Source: Massilia aurea (lineage in GTDB: Bacteria > Pseudomonadota > Gammaproteobacteria > Burkholderiales > Burkholderiaceae_D). From it: a stretch of 64,000 nt of DNA. Shown one piece after another: positions 29,280-36,422 of this stretch. Under the pieces are notes generated by a model, which saw nothing but the letters and a program-made list of their open reading frames with translations, had not been told where the DNA came from and did not search any database. The first letter of the stretch is position 1. Each line of letters opens with the position of its first letter. Both the position numbers and the translations under genes were made by a program. Where the stretch lies: assembly GCF_024753205.1 (NCBI RefSeq), contig NZ_JANUGZ010000003.1:124001-188000 (forward strand). Direction: 5' to 3'.

Positions 29280-29675
29280 ATGAATCTTGGTTCCGTCCGA
29301 TGCGTGGTTATGGCCCTGTCCATATCTGTCGCCGTTGGCTTCATCGTTAAGGCATGCTCCAGTCCAGAGCTTATCGAGACCTTCGGCGAGAAAAGTGAAT
29401 GGTCAACCCTTCAAGCGATCGAATTGCAGAACCGCAACGCAGCTTTGAATGCGCCAGTCATACGCAGCATGCACGACCGCGAAGTCCTTGGCGTCAGAGG
29501 GGTTTCAGGAGAAAACATTTGGATTCTATTACGCACTGAGTCGCCACCGTTCTACAAGCAAATGCCTATGGGACAATACGATATCCCAGCCTCCCTGGTT
29601 GATCAGCTGGAAAAAGAGCGTCGACTTTCTTACACAGTGACAGTGGTTCTGCGCTCTCACATACCAGAGAAATGA
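29280..29675 (+). CDS. Hypothetical membrane-anchored or exported protein, 131 residues
   Basis: Not recognised. The N-terminus has one hydrophobic segment (VVMALSISVAVGFIVKAC, about residues 9-26) that could be a signal anchor. A lipobox-like VKAC followed by SSPE suggests a lipoprotein if translation starts at the internal ATG at 29310. The rest is hydrophilic (ETFGEKSEWSTLQAIELQNR) with a strand-rich C-terminal half ending LSYTVTVVLRSHIPEK. No clear ribosome site precedes either ATG. It lies in the AT-richer segment before the phosphatase gene, 69 nt apart. Confidence 0.5.
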   Translation: MNLGSVRCVVMALSISVAVGFIVKACSSPELIETFGEKSEWSTLQAIELQNRNAALNAPVIRSMHDREVLGVRGVSGENIWILLRTESPPFYKQMPMGQYDIPASLVDQLEKERRLSYTVTVVLRSHIPEK

Positions 29676-29744
29676 AGCAATCCCGGACTTTACTTGAATA
29701 GTAGCAATTCTTATATCACTAGTCGCATTTCCAGGATGAGGAAA

Positions 29745-30077
29745 ATGAATCGCGCATTGTTTATTTGTAGTCAGAATCGCCTGCGAAGTCCTACTGCCGA
29801 GCAGCTATTCTCGAGTTGGCCAGAGGTTGAAACTGACTCCGCTGGCTTGGGTGGGGATGCAACGGTACCTTTGTCTTCGGAACAATTAGCTTGGTCTAAT
29901 ATTATCTTCGTGATGGAAAAGGCGCATCGCAATAAGTTGTCATCAAGGTTCCGAAAGCATTTGAATGGAAAACGTATTGTTTGCCTGGATATTCCGGATG
30001 ATTATGTGTATATGCAGCCGGAACTGATTAAGTTACTTGAAGCGAGGGCAGGTCGGTTTTTGCGAACTTCCCGATAG
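29745..30077 (+). CDS. Small low-molecular-weight protein tyrosine phosphatase-like protein
   Basis: Predicted phosphatase of 110 residues. The N-terminus MNRALFICSQNRLRSPTAEQ contains the CX5RS active-site loop (Cys at about residue 9, Arg at about 15) near the start, as in low-molecular-weight PTPs; VETDSAGLGGDA follows. The DIPDDY segment (about residue 84) supplies a likely general-acid Asp. It is shorter than classical 150-residue members and matches the compact orphan subfamily. I use the ATG at 29745, preceded by GAGGAAA; the longer frame from 29694 adds 17 unsupported residues. Base composition is AT-richer than the flanks, suggesting acquisition. The 208 nt downstream hold nothing recognisable. 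Confidence 0.8.
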   Translation: MNRALFICSQNRLRSPTAEQLFSSWPEVETDSAGLGGDATVPLSSEQLAWSNIIFVMEKAHRNKLSSRFRKHLNGKRIVCLDIPDDYVYMQPELIKLLEARAGRFLRTSR

Positions 30078-30285
30078 GAGCGCACTACAATGACGGTTTG
30101 AATGTGGTCGAAAGTGCACTGTCACGCATAGCGTACCCGGCCGCCTATGCCAACTTTATTGTTGGACGCGACTGGTGCAAAACACGCTATCGCCGCATTG
30201 TCGCAGACACTCATTGCATGACAAGATGCAGTGATCGGCTTGTCGCGCAAGATCGCCTGGGGCAGACATTATAGTTCGTCCACAC

Positions 30286-31002
30286 CTATCGATCCTCTGG
30301 TGGCGCTTCCGATGCGGTTTCCGGTACGGTTTCCGGTGCATTCATTGGTGCCGATTCCGGTGCAGGTTCCGGCGCGGTATCCAGTTCTTCTGTCGCTTCC
30401 GGCGGCGGTGCATCTGCCGGCGGCGCCGCTGGCAGATCAGGCAGCACCGGTTGCGCAGCCGGTGCAGCAGGCTGTAGCTGCGGCTGCGGCTGCGGCTGCC
30501 CAGGCGCCTGCCCCAGCGCCGGATCGCGCGCCTTGAACCGCCACGCCGAAATCGTGTCCGCATTGTCCAGGCCAGCAAACCGGCTGTCGAAATTGGCGAC
30601 CTTCAGCGGCTTGGCCGTCGACAGACTATGGACCGCTACCACGCCCGTCGTGCCCTCGCCCAGGTACACCACACCCCACTCGGCCTTGCCCGTCAGCGGA
30701 TCGACGAAGATCTTGCGCAGGTGCCGGCGCACGCCCGGCACGCGCGGGTCCTTCAGCAATTCCTTGAGCGATGGCGGATACGGCGAGGCGCCTTGCGGCG
30801 TCGCGGCCGCGTAGCTGTCGAGCGCCGCGCTGAAGGCGGCGCCGATGTCGAGCAGCTCCTCCTCGGCCGCCGCCCGTTGCAGCAGCGCGCCGATCTTGAG
30901 CGTGGCGGCGCCCACCAGGCCGATGATGGTGACAAAGATGATCAGGCCCAGATAAGTGAATCCGGCCTGGCGCCCGCGGCGTATCCCTGCCCGAACTACC
31001 AT
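30286..31002 (-). CDS. GspK-like or atypical pseudopilin with proline/glutamate-rich tail
   Basis: Last gene of the secretion operon; 238 residues. It has a type III signal MVVRAGIRRGRQAG followed by FTYLGLIIFVTIIGLVGAAT, so prepilin peptidase should cut after Gly14. The +5 residue is Gly instead of the usual Glu, as tolerated in tip pseudopilins of the GspK type. A globular part (about 45-165) contains YPPSLKELLKDPRVPG and FVDPLTGKAEWGVVY, similar to the neighbouring GspG-like proteins. The last 70 residues are a disordered Pro/Ala/Glu tail with PQPQPQLQP. Its ATG overlaps the preceding stop by 7 nt. Confidence 0.8.
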   Translation of the reverse strand: MVVRAGIRRGRQAGFTYLGLIIFVTIIGLVGAATLKIGALLQRAAAEEELLDIGAAFSAALDSYAAATPQGASPYPPSLKELLKDPRVPGVRRHLRKIFVDPLTGKAEWGVVYLGEGTTGVVAVHSLSTAKPLKVANFDSRFAGLDNADTISAWRFKARDPALGQAPGQPQPQPQLQPAAPAAQPVLPDLPAAPPADAPPPEATEELDTAPEPAPESAPMNAPETVPETASEAPPEDR

Positions 31003-31397
31003 TCCAGATAGGGCCGGCCGCGCCGGTCGTTGCCCGGCGCCCCGCTGCGCAGGTTGGCGAAGCCGCCCTGCTCCCCTTCGTGCGGCGCTTCGAGGATCCA
31101 CGTGTCGCGCGCTTCGGTAACCGGGTCGAGCGGGATTTCGCGCAGATAGCGCGCCTCCACCAGCTGCTCGAGCGACTCGGGATAGCGGCCCGTATCGGAG
31201 CGGTACTGATCGACCACCTGGCGCGTGTTGCGCAGGTTATCGGCCAGGATCGTCTCTTTCGCGCTGTCGATGCTGGGGAAAAAGCGCGGCAGCGCCACCG
31301 TCAGCAGCAGCGCGATGATCCCCAGCACAACCAGCAGTTCGATCAGCGTGAAGCCGCGGCCTTTTCCATCTGCATGCATGCGCATTGTGCTCACCAT
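30996..31397 (-). CDS. GspG-like pseudopilin (second of three downstream)
   Basis: Type II secretion pseudopilin of 133 residues. The prepilin motif is GRGFTLIELLVVLGIIALL, with Glu at +5, after a short basic leader. The body has the GspG-like pattern NTRQVVDQYRSDTGRYPESL, then IPLDPVTEARDTWIL and a C-terminal GAPGNDRRGRPYLEW. The start codon overlaps the stop of the upstream pseudopilin gene by 7 nt, and the gene's own stop lies inside the start region of the next gene. It probably builds or primes the pseudopilus with the other pseudopilins of the operon; which minor-pilin position it fills is unknown. Confidence 0.85.
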   Translation of the reverse strand: MVSTMRMHADGKGRGFTLIELLVVLGIIALLLTVALPRFFPSIDSAKETILADNLRNTRQVVDQYRSDTGRYPESLEQLVEARYLREIPLDPVTEARDTWILEAPHEGEQGGFANLRSGAPGNDRRGRPYLEW

Positions 31398-31879
31398 TTG
31401 TTGTAGGGGATGCCGTTCAACCCCACCCGCGTGGAGCGCGAAACCACATCATAGACATCGTCGCCTTCCTGCGGTTGATCCGGCTCGCTGGCATAACTGC
31501 GCTTGCCCCAGGTGGCGGCGTCATCGAGATCGCGCTCCGGCGTGAACGGGTCGCGTGGCAGGCGCCGCATGAAATAGATCTTCGCTTGTTTGGGACTGCG
31601 CAGGTCGGGCACGCCCTGCACCAGCAATTCGAGACGCGGCGGATAGCCGCTGGCGTCGGCGGCCTTGGCCACGCGGCCCTCGTCGGCAGCCTTCTTGTAG
31701 GCGTCCAGGCCAGCGCGGATTTCGCGCAGGCCGCGCCGCAGTTCCTGCTCGTCGCGGCGCTGCACCGTCACTTCGGCCACCGGCAGCACCAGGGTCCCAA
31801 GCAGGGCCAGGATCGCGAGCGTGACGAGCAGCTCGATCAGCGTGAAGCCGTGCCGCGCGTGCATGCCCGGCTGCGTCAT
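31391..31879 (-). CDS. GspG-like pseudopilin (first of three downstream)
   Basis: Pseudopilin of 162 residues with the leader MTQPGMHARHG and the class III signal GFTLIELLVTLAILALLGTL, Glu at +5. The body contains EQELRRGLREIRAGLDAYKK, a YPPRLELLVQGVPDL segment and the Asp-rich PRDPFTPERDLDDAATWGKR. This resembles the GspG calcium-site region but is more elaborate. It overlaps the secretin gene by 4 nt and the next pseudopilin gene by 7 nt. Three such genes after the secretin, plus GspG at the operon start, give four pseudopilins in all. Confidence 0.85.
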   Translation of the reverse strand: MTQPGMHARHGFTLIELLVTLAILALLGTLVLPVAEVTVQRRDEQELRRGLREIRAGLDAYKKAADEGRVAKAADASGYPPRLELLVQGVPDLRSPKQAKIYFMRRLPRDPFTPERDLDDAATWGKRSYASEPDQPQEGDDVYDVVSRSTRVGLNGIPYNKW

Positions 31880-33960
31880 CGCTGCGGCACTGGCGGCGTC
31901 ACGCCTGGTGGATAGGCGGCCGGCTGCGCCATGGCCTCGGGCGCAGATTCCGATGCAGATGCAGGCGCAGATTCAGGCGCCATCACCGGCTGGCCCGGCG
32001 GCGCCGATGGCGGCGAGCCCAGTTGCGGCGTGGCCGGCAAGGCCGACGGCGGTACCGAGAACGACGTCGCGGGTTCCTGCGCCGGCGGCGGCGCGACCGG
32101 TGTCGTGAACGTGGTCGTGGTGACGGTCGCTGGCGGCGCCAGAGCTGGCGTGGCAGGCCGCGCACCCGTCGCCGGCAGCGCTACCGGTGCGCGCACGGCA
32201 TTGTCAGGCCGGCGGCGGAAGCTTGACTCGGTGCCGGCACCGAATTCGGACGCCGATGCGGGAGGGCGCTGCACCGCGCGCACGATGCGCGGCGTGATCG
32301 ACAGCAGGATCTCGGTGCGTCCGTTGCTGTCGGTCTGGCTGCCGAACAGGCGCCCGACGATCGGCAGGTCGCCCACGCCCGGCACCTTGGTGCCGCTGCT
32401 GCGGTCTTCATTGCTGATCAGGCCAGCGAGCACCTGGTTCTCGCCATCCTTCAGTTGCAGCATGGTGGTCGCCGAGCGGCTGCCGATGCGGTACGCCACG
32501 GTGCCATTACGGGTCTCGACGCGTTCGCCCAGCGTGCTGACCTCGAGGTTGATGCGGATCGCGACCTCGTTGTTCAGGTAAATGGTCGGCTCGACGTTCA
32601 GCGTCAGGCCCACGTCCAGGTAGGTGATGTTATCGGACGCGAAGCCGCCGATCCCCGACGACACTGTCGCCGAGATATTCGGGATCTTGTCGCCGATGAC
32701 GATCTTGGCCTTTTCCTTGTTGCGCACGCGGATGCGCGGGTTGGCCAGCGTCGTCGTGTCGCCATCGGTCTTGCTGGCGTTGAGCGTGGCGCTGATCGGG
32801 CCCGTCGTGATCGTGCTGCTGTTCAGGCCACGCAGCTGGTCGATCGTCAGCACGTTGCCGTCGAACGACGTCAGTGGCGAGAACCCTAGCGATGTCGGCC
32901 AGTTGATGCCCAGGTCCATCACGCTGCTGCGGTTGATCTCCAGCACCTCGACGTCGAGCATGACTTCGGGCTCCGGCACGTCCTGCAGCGCCACAAGCTG
33001 CGTGGCGATGCGGATCGCTTCCGGGTTGTCGCGCAGGATCACCAGGTTCAGTTTTTCATCGACCACCACGTCGCGGCTCTTGAGGATCGTCTTGAACGTG
33101 TTGGCGATGGACTTGGCGTCGGCGTTCGCCAGGAAGAACGTCTTGACCGTCATTTCCTGGTACTCGCGCAGCTTGGCCGCGACGTTCGGGTAGATCAGGA
33201 TCGTGTTGCCGTCCATGACCTGGCGCTCGAGCTGGTTCGTCATGAGCAGGTAGTACACGGCTGCTTCGACGGTGCTGTTCTTCAGGAAGATCGAGGTGCG
33301 AGTATCGGCCTTGACGTCCTTGTCGAAGATGAAGTTCAGGCCCGAGTGGCGGGCGATGATCTCGAACACCTGCTTCAGTGGGGCGTCACGAAACTCGAGG
33401 CTGATGGGCTTGCGGTAGCTGGCCGCCAGCGCTGCCGGGCCGGATGGCGCGGCCGCCGCTTTCTCGTCGATCTCCAGCAGCAGCAGGCGCGCTGCCTCGT
33501 GCGCCGGGCGCTCGGTCAGCACGGCGGCCAGCTTGTTGCGCGCGGTCTCGATATCGTCCTTCTCGAAGGCGGCGCGCGCCTCGATCAGTGCGGCCGCATG
33601 GCGCCGGTCCGCCTCGACCTGGCGCAGACCGGCGCGGGCGCGGTCGTTGCCCGGATCGATGGTCTGCACGCGCCGGTATTCATTACTGGCCACATCGATC
33701 TGGCCGGCGGCCAGTGCGCGGTCGGCTGCCTCCACCATGCGCACGACGGCGCCGTCGCGCGCACGCAGGTAGGCCGCCTTGTATTCGGGATTGCCGGGGT
33801 CGGAGGCCAGCGCCTCCTGGTACTTGGCCAGGCCGGCGCCGACCTTGTCCTGGGCCACCAGTGCGTTGCCCTCCTGGTAGGCGCGCTGCGCCGCGCAACC
33901 CGCGAGAAGAAACGGCAACAGCAGCAGGGTCAGCCCCTGCATCGGCAAACGAGCCATCAA
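31876..33960 (-). CDS. Type II secretion-like outer-membrane secretin (GspD/PilQ family lipoprotein)
   Basis: Forms the outer-membrane gate of the secretion machine. The 694-residue protein starts with a lipoprotein signal ending LLAGC (Cys about residue 21). A TPR-like helical part (about 25-175) follows, replacing the usual GspD N0-N1 entry, then an STN/N0-like domain SLEFRDAPLKQVFEIIARHS (about 188) and N-domains. The secretin core has VEVLEINRSSVMDLGI, NEVAIRINLEVS and VPGVGDLPIVGRLFG (about 545). The final 120 residues are a Pro/Ala/Ser-rich, probably disordered extension. The TPR-bearing N-terminus and self-anchoring lipid may explain the lack of a separate pilotin. It overlaps both neighbours by 4 nt. 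Confidence 0.9.
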   Translation of the reverse strand: MMARLPMQGLTLLLLPFLLAGCAAQRAYQEGNALVAQDKVGAGLAKYQEALASDPGNPEYKAAYLRARDGAVVRMVEAADRALAAGQIDVASNEYRRVQTIDPGNDRARAGLRQVEADRRHAAALIEARAAFEKDDIETARNKLAAVLTERPAHEAARLLLLEIDEKAAAAPSGPAALAASYRKPISLEFRDAPLKQVFEIIARHSGLNFIFDKDVKADTRTSIFLKNSTVEAAVYYLLMTNQLERQVMDGNTILIYPNVAAKLREYQEMTVKTFFLANADAKSIANTFKTILKSRDVVVDEKLNLVILRDNPEAIRIATQLVALQDVPEPEVMLDVEVLEINRSSVMDLGINWPTSLGFSPLTSFDGNVLTIDQLRGLNSSTITTGPISATLNASKTDGDTTTLANPRIRVRNKEKAKIVIGDKIPNISATVSSGIGGFASDNITYLDVGLTLNVEPTIYLNNEVAIRINLEVSTLGERVETRNGTVAYRIGSRSATTMLQLKDGENQVLAGLISNEDRSSGTKVPGVGDLPIVGRLFGSQTDSNGRTEILLSITPRIVRAVQRPPASASEFGAGTESSFRRRPDNAVRAPVALPATGARPATPALAPPATVTTTTFTTPVAPPPAQEPATSFSVPPSALPATPQLGSPPSAPPGQPVMAPESAPASASESAPEAMAQPAAYPPGVTPPVPQR

Positions 33961-34502
33961 TCGAATACTCCAATATTGAGCTGCTGGACCTGGTCCAGCG
34001 GCAGGTAAGTCAGGGTCAGCGTGGGCGGACGGATCGCGTCGACGCGGTAGGCGCCGTCGATCGTCGCGCCGTCGCGCACGAGATAGGTACGGTCGTTGCG
34101 GGCCAGGTAGATTTCCCAGACGCCGTCCTGGAGCGACTTGCCGATGTACTTGAACGGCAGCGGTGGCGCCACGGGCGGCGGCGGTGGCGGGGGCGGTGCG
34201 TTCGATGGCGGCGGCGGTGGCGGCGTCCAGTCGTGGCGCGCGAACAGGCCCTGCTCGCCTTCGCCGAAGCGCTCGCCGTCAGCGCCGATCAACTCGTCGC
34301 GCGGGACCAGGCGCACGATCGCGGTGTCCGCGACGGGCTTGGCCACCGCCACGGCCGTGCTGCGGGCAGGCGCAGTGGCGGCAGTCTTTGCTACGCGCTC
34401 GGCCGGTTCGGCCAGTGTGTTGTCAGGTGTGGTGTCGCCAAACACGACCAGGCCGGCGGCCAGCGCCAGCGCGCCACCCATGGCGATGTGACGGGGCTTC
34501 AT
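33957..34502 (-). CDS. PilP/GspC-like periplasmic linker protein with polyproline hinge
   Basis: Likely inner-membrane-anchored protein that connects the platform to the secretin. The 181 residues have a hydrophobic N-terminus (AMGGALALAAGLVVFG), a hydrophilic spacer and two polyproline runs of six and eight residues (about 95-115). A compact C-terminal domain follows: PFKYIGKSLQDGVWEIYLAR, then TYLVRDGATIDGAYRVDAI, ending TYLPLDQVQQLNIGVFD. That last domain resembles the PilP/GspC homology region. It overlaps the secretin gene and the PilO-like gene by 4 nt each. GspC function is inferred from position and topology. Confidence 0.7.
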   Translation of the reverse strand: MKPRHIAMGGALALAAGLVVFGDTTPDNTLAEPAERVAKTAATAPARSTAVAVAKPVADTAIVRLVPRDELIGADGERFGEGEQGLFARHDWTPPPPPPSNAPPPPPPPPVAPPLPFKYIGKSLQDGVWEIYLARNDRTYLVRDGATIDGAYRVDAIRPPTLTLTYLPLDQVQQLNIGVFD

Positions 34503-35074
34503 CGCGCTTCTCCGGGTGCTGCGCTGCGCTCGGCGAGATAGAACGTGAGGCGCAGCCGGGCATCGACGCCCGCCTCGCCAATCGCGTCGCGGCGAAACGC
34601 CACGTCGTCGAGCGAGGCATGTGGCACCGCGCGCAGCACGTCCATTGCAAACTGCCAGATTGCCGCGTAATTGCCCTTGACGGGCAGGTTGATCTGATAG
34701 GCGACCAGCCGGGCGTTGCGGTCGACCGTGGTGCGGTACTCGCCCTGCTCCAGCGTCAAGCCATGCCGGGCGGCCAGTGCGAACACCGCTTTCAACTGGC
34801 GCTCCACGCTACGGGCATCGCCCAGCGTCGCGTAGAACTGCGCCAGGTTCTGGTCACTGCTCGGTGGTGGCGCGCTTGGTGCCGGGCGCGGTGGCAACGG
34901 CGTGCGCGCGAGGCGGCGCGCCGCGTCGTAGTCTGCTTCGAGGCGGGCGCGCGCCGGCACCAGCGCGACCTGCACGGCTGCGCCAGCCACGATCAGCGCC
35001 AGGACCAGCGCCGTCAGCGGATTGACGCGCGCGAGCAGCAGGCGGGCGCGCAGTGGCAGGGTCGCGAGCGTCAT
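34499..35074 (-). CDS. PilO/GspM-like inner-membrane platform protein
   Basis: Assembly-platform protein of 191 residues with one membrane span near the N-terminus (VNPLTALVLALIVAGAAVQV). A periplasmic coiled-coil-like segment (PARARLEADYDAARRLAR) follows, then a ferredoxin-like domain with FALAARHGLTLEQGEYRTT and YQINLPVKGNYAAIWQFAMD, the latter characteristic of PilO/GspM. I use the ATG at 35074, which overlaps the preceding TGA (ATGA), instead of the in-frame codon four residues upstream. It should pair with the PilN-like product encoded just before it. Confidence 0.8.
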   Translation of the reverse strand: MTLATLPLRARLLLARVNPLTALVLALIVAGAAVQVALVPARARLEADYDAARRLARTPLPPRPAPSAPPPSSDQNLAQFYATLGDARSVERQLKAVFALAARHGLTLEQGEYRTTVDRNARLVAYQINLPVKGNYAAIWQFAMDVLRAVPHASLDDVAFRRDAIGEAGVDARLRLTFYLAERSAAPGEAR

Positions 35075-35616
35075 GGCGTCCCCCATTGCACACTGACCTG
35101 GAAGCGCAGTGGCCGGTTCGGGTCTTCCTGCATCACCTCATGGCGCATCAGCACCACACTCGTGAACCATTCCTCGGCCTGCAGGCGCGTGATATAGGCC
35201 AGCATGTCGTCGCTGTTCTTGGCCTCGGCGCTGATGCGCAGCGTGCGCCGCTTGGCGTCGGGCTCCAGCGCCAGCAGCGCGATCGAGGCAGGCGTGGCGT
35301 CGGCCAGCGCTGCCGCCAGGTCGCGCCATGGCAGGTTCAGTTGCTGCACGGCGGCGTTGACGGCGGTGACCTGCGCCGGCGCCAGGGTTACCTTCGGCGC
35401 GGCGGCCACCACGACGGGCGGCGGCGCATTGCGCACGGCCAGCGCCGCCTGCAGGTCGGTCAGTTCCTGCTGCTGCTCGACGTAGCGCTGGGTCATGAAC
35501 CCTGCGGGCACGCAGATCAACAGCACGACAGGCAGCATGAAAATCACACGTGGCGGCGTGCGAAACAGCGTGCGGCGCAGGCCCGGCGGGGCGAAATCGA
35601 TGCGGGTGCGCTTCAC
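35071..35616 (-). CDS. PilN/GspL-C-terminal-like inner-membrane platform protein
   Basis: Second platform protein, 181 residues. It starts with GTG overlapping the stop of the PilM-like gene (GTGA), giving VKRTRIDFAPPGLRRTLFRT, the short cytoplasmic PilN-type N-terminus. One membrane span follows (VIFMLPVVLLICVPAGFMT), then a coiled coil (VEQQQELTDLQAALAVRN) and a ferredoxin-like domain including VNAAVQQLNLPWRDLAAAL and LRISAEAKNSDDMLAYITRL. Together with the upstream gene it corresponds to a GspL split in two, as in type IV pilus systems. The longer frame upstream overlaps the PilM-like gene and is not coding. Confidence 0.8.
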   Translation of the reverse strand: MKRTRIDFAPPGLRRTLFRTPPRVIFMLPVVLLICVPAGFMTQRYVEQQQELTDLQAALAVRNAPPPVVVAAAPKVTLAPAQVTAVNAAVQQLNLPWRDLAAALADATPASIALLALEPDAKRRTLRISAEAKNSDDMLAYITRLQAEEWFTSVVLMRHEVMQEDPNRPLRFQVSVQWGTP

Positions 35617-36422
35617 GCGGGCGCTCCCGTACGCGCCAGGCGCGCCAGGTCGGACCAGCCGTCGCCGGTGTTCTGTTCGAGCAGGCTGCAGGCGAACTTC
35701 AGGCGCCCCGGGCTGCTGCCCCAGGCGGCCGGCGCGGCGCCGCACAGTTGCAGCCTTTCGGGGCGTCCCACGCCCACGCGCAGCGCTTCGCGCGCCACGT
35801 GCGATTCCAGCCAGTCGCGATCGGCGCCGGCCGGGATCGGGCTGCTGCGCACGGCCATCAAAACCGCGCCGTCATACGCCGCGAGCGACAACACGCCGCC
35901 ATGTACCTGGCCGAACCATGCCCCTGCCCTGCGCGCCTGGCGCCACTGATTGAGCGAGGCCACGAATTGCGGCCGGATGTCGACCAGATGAAAGCGGTGG
36001 GTCTCGGCGGCCAGTTGCAGGCCATCGAGCAGATTCAGTGGCGCGGCGCTGGCCAGGAACGGTTTGCCCGCATCCCAGTCGGCGCGGATCACCCACTCGG
36101 CAGGCGGCGCCCCGAACAGGTGCTGGAAGCGCAGCGCAGCCGCCCCTTCGAGGTCGCCCATGCGCGTGGCGCCTTGCGGCGGCGTGACCTGCCACAGGCG
36201 GATCAATTCATCGGCCAGCACGACACTCACCGTCCAGCCGCCAGGCGCATGGTCCGCGAACAGCGCGGAGAGGCCCGTGGCCAGCGCATCGGGCGCGAAC
36301 AGGTCGAGCCGCTGCTCGGCCAGCAGCACGGGCGCGCGGCCGAACAGGCGGTTGACCCTGACCAGGGCCAGGCCATCGCTGGCAATGCCCAGGCGCAGGG
36401 TGTGTCCAAGAAGCTTACGCAT
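35613..36422 (-). CDS. PilM/GspL-cytoplasmic-domain-like protein
   Basis: Cytoplasmic actin-like-fold protein that should bind the PilN-like product and link the platform to the GspE ATPase. The 269 residues begin MRKLLGHTLRLGIASDGLAL and contain VVLADELIRLWQVTPPQGAT (about 66-85), a DWDAGKPFLASAAP strand and a second lobe with GGVLSLAAYDGAVLMAVRSS. No membrane span is present, unlike full GspL. Divergent from classical PilM, so the assignment rests partly on the PilM-N-O-P order. It overlaps the gspE-like gene by 8 nt and the PilN-like gene by 4 nt. Confidence 0.7.
   Translation of the reverse strand: MRKLLGHTLRLGIASDGLALVRVNRLFGRAPVLLAEQRLDLFAPDALATGLSALFADHAPGGWTVSVVLADELIRLWQVTPPQGATRMGDLEGAAALRFQHLFGAPPAEWVIRADWDAGKPFLASAAPLNLLDGLQLAAETHRFHLVDIRPQFVASLNQWRQARRAGAWFGQVHGGVLSLAAYDGAVLMAVRSSPIPAGADRDWLESHVAREALRVGVGRPERLQLCGAAPAAWGSSPGRLKFACSLLEQNTGDGWSDLARLARTGAPA

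Noticed and set aside
30286..30560. Repeated TTCCGGTGC-like units as a possible CRISPR or tandem array
   Set aside because: They are codon repeats for the Pro/Glu tail of the pseudopilin; no regular spacers. No CRISPR array was seen anywhere in the window.
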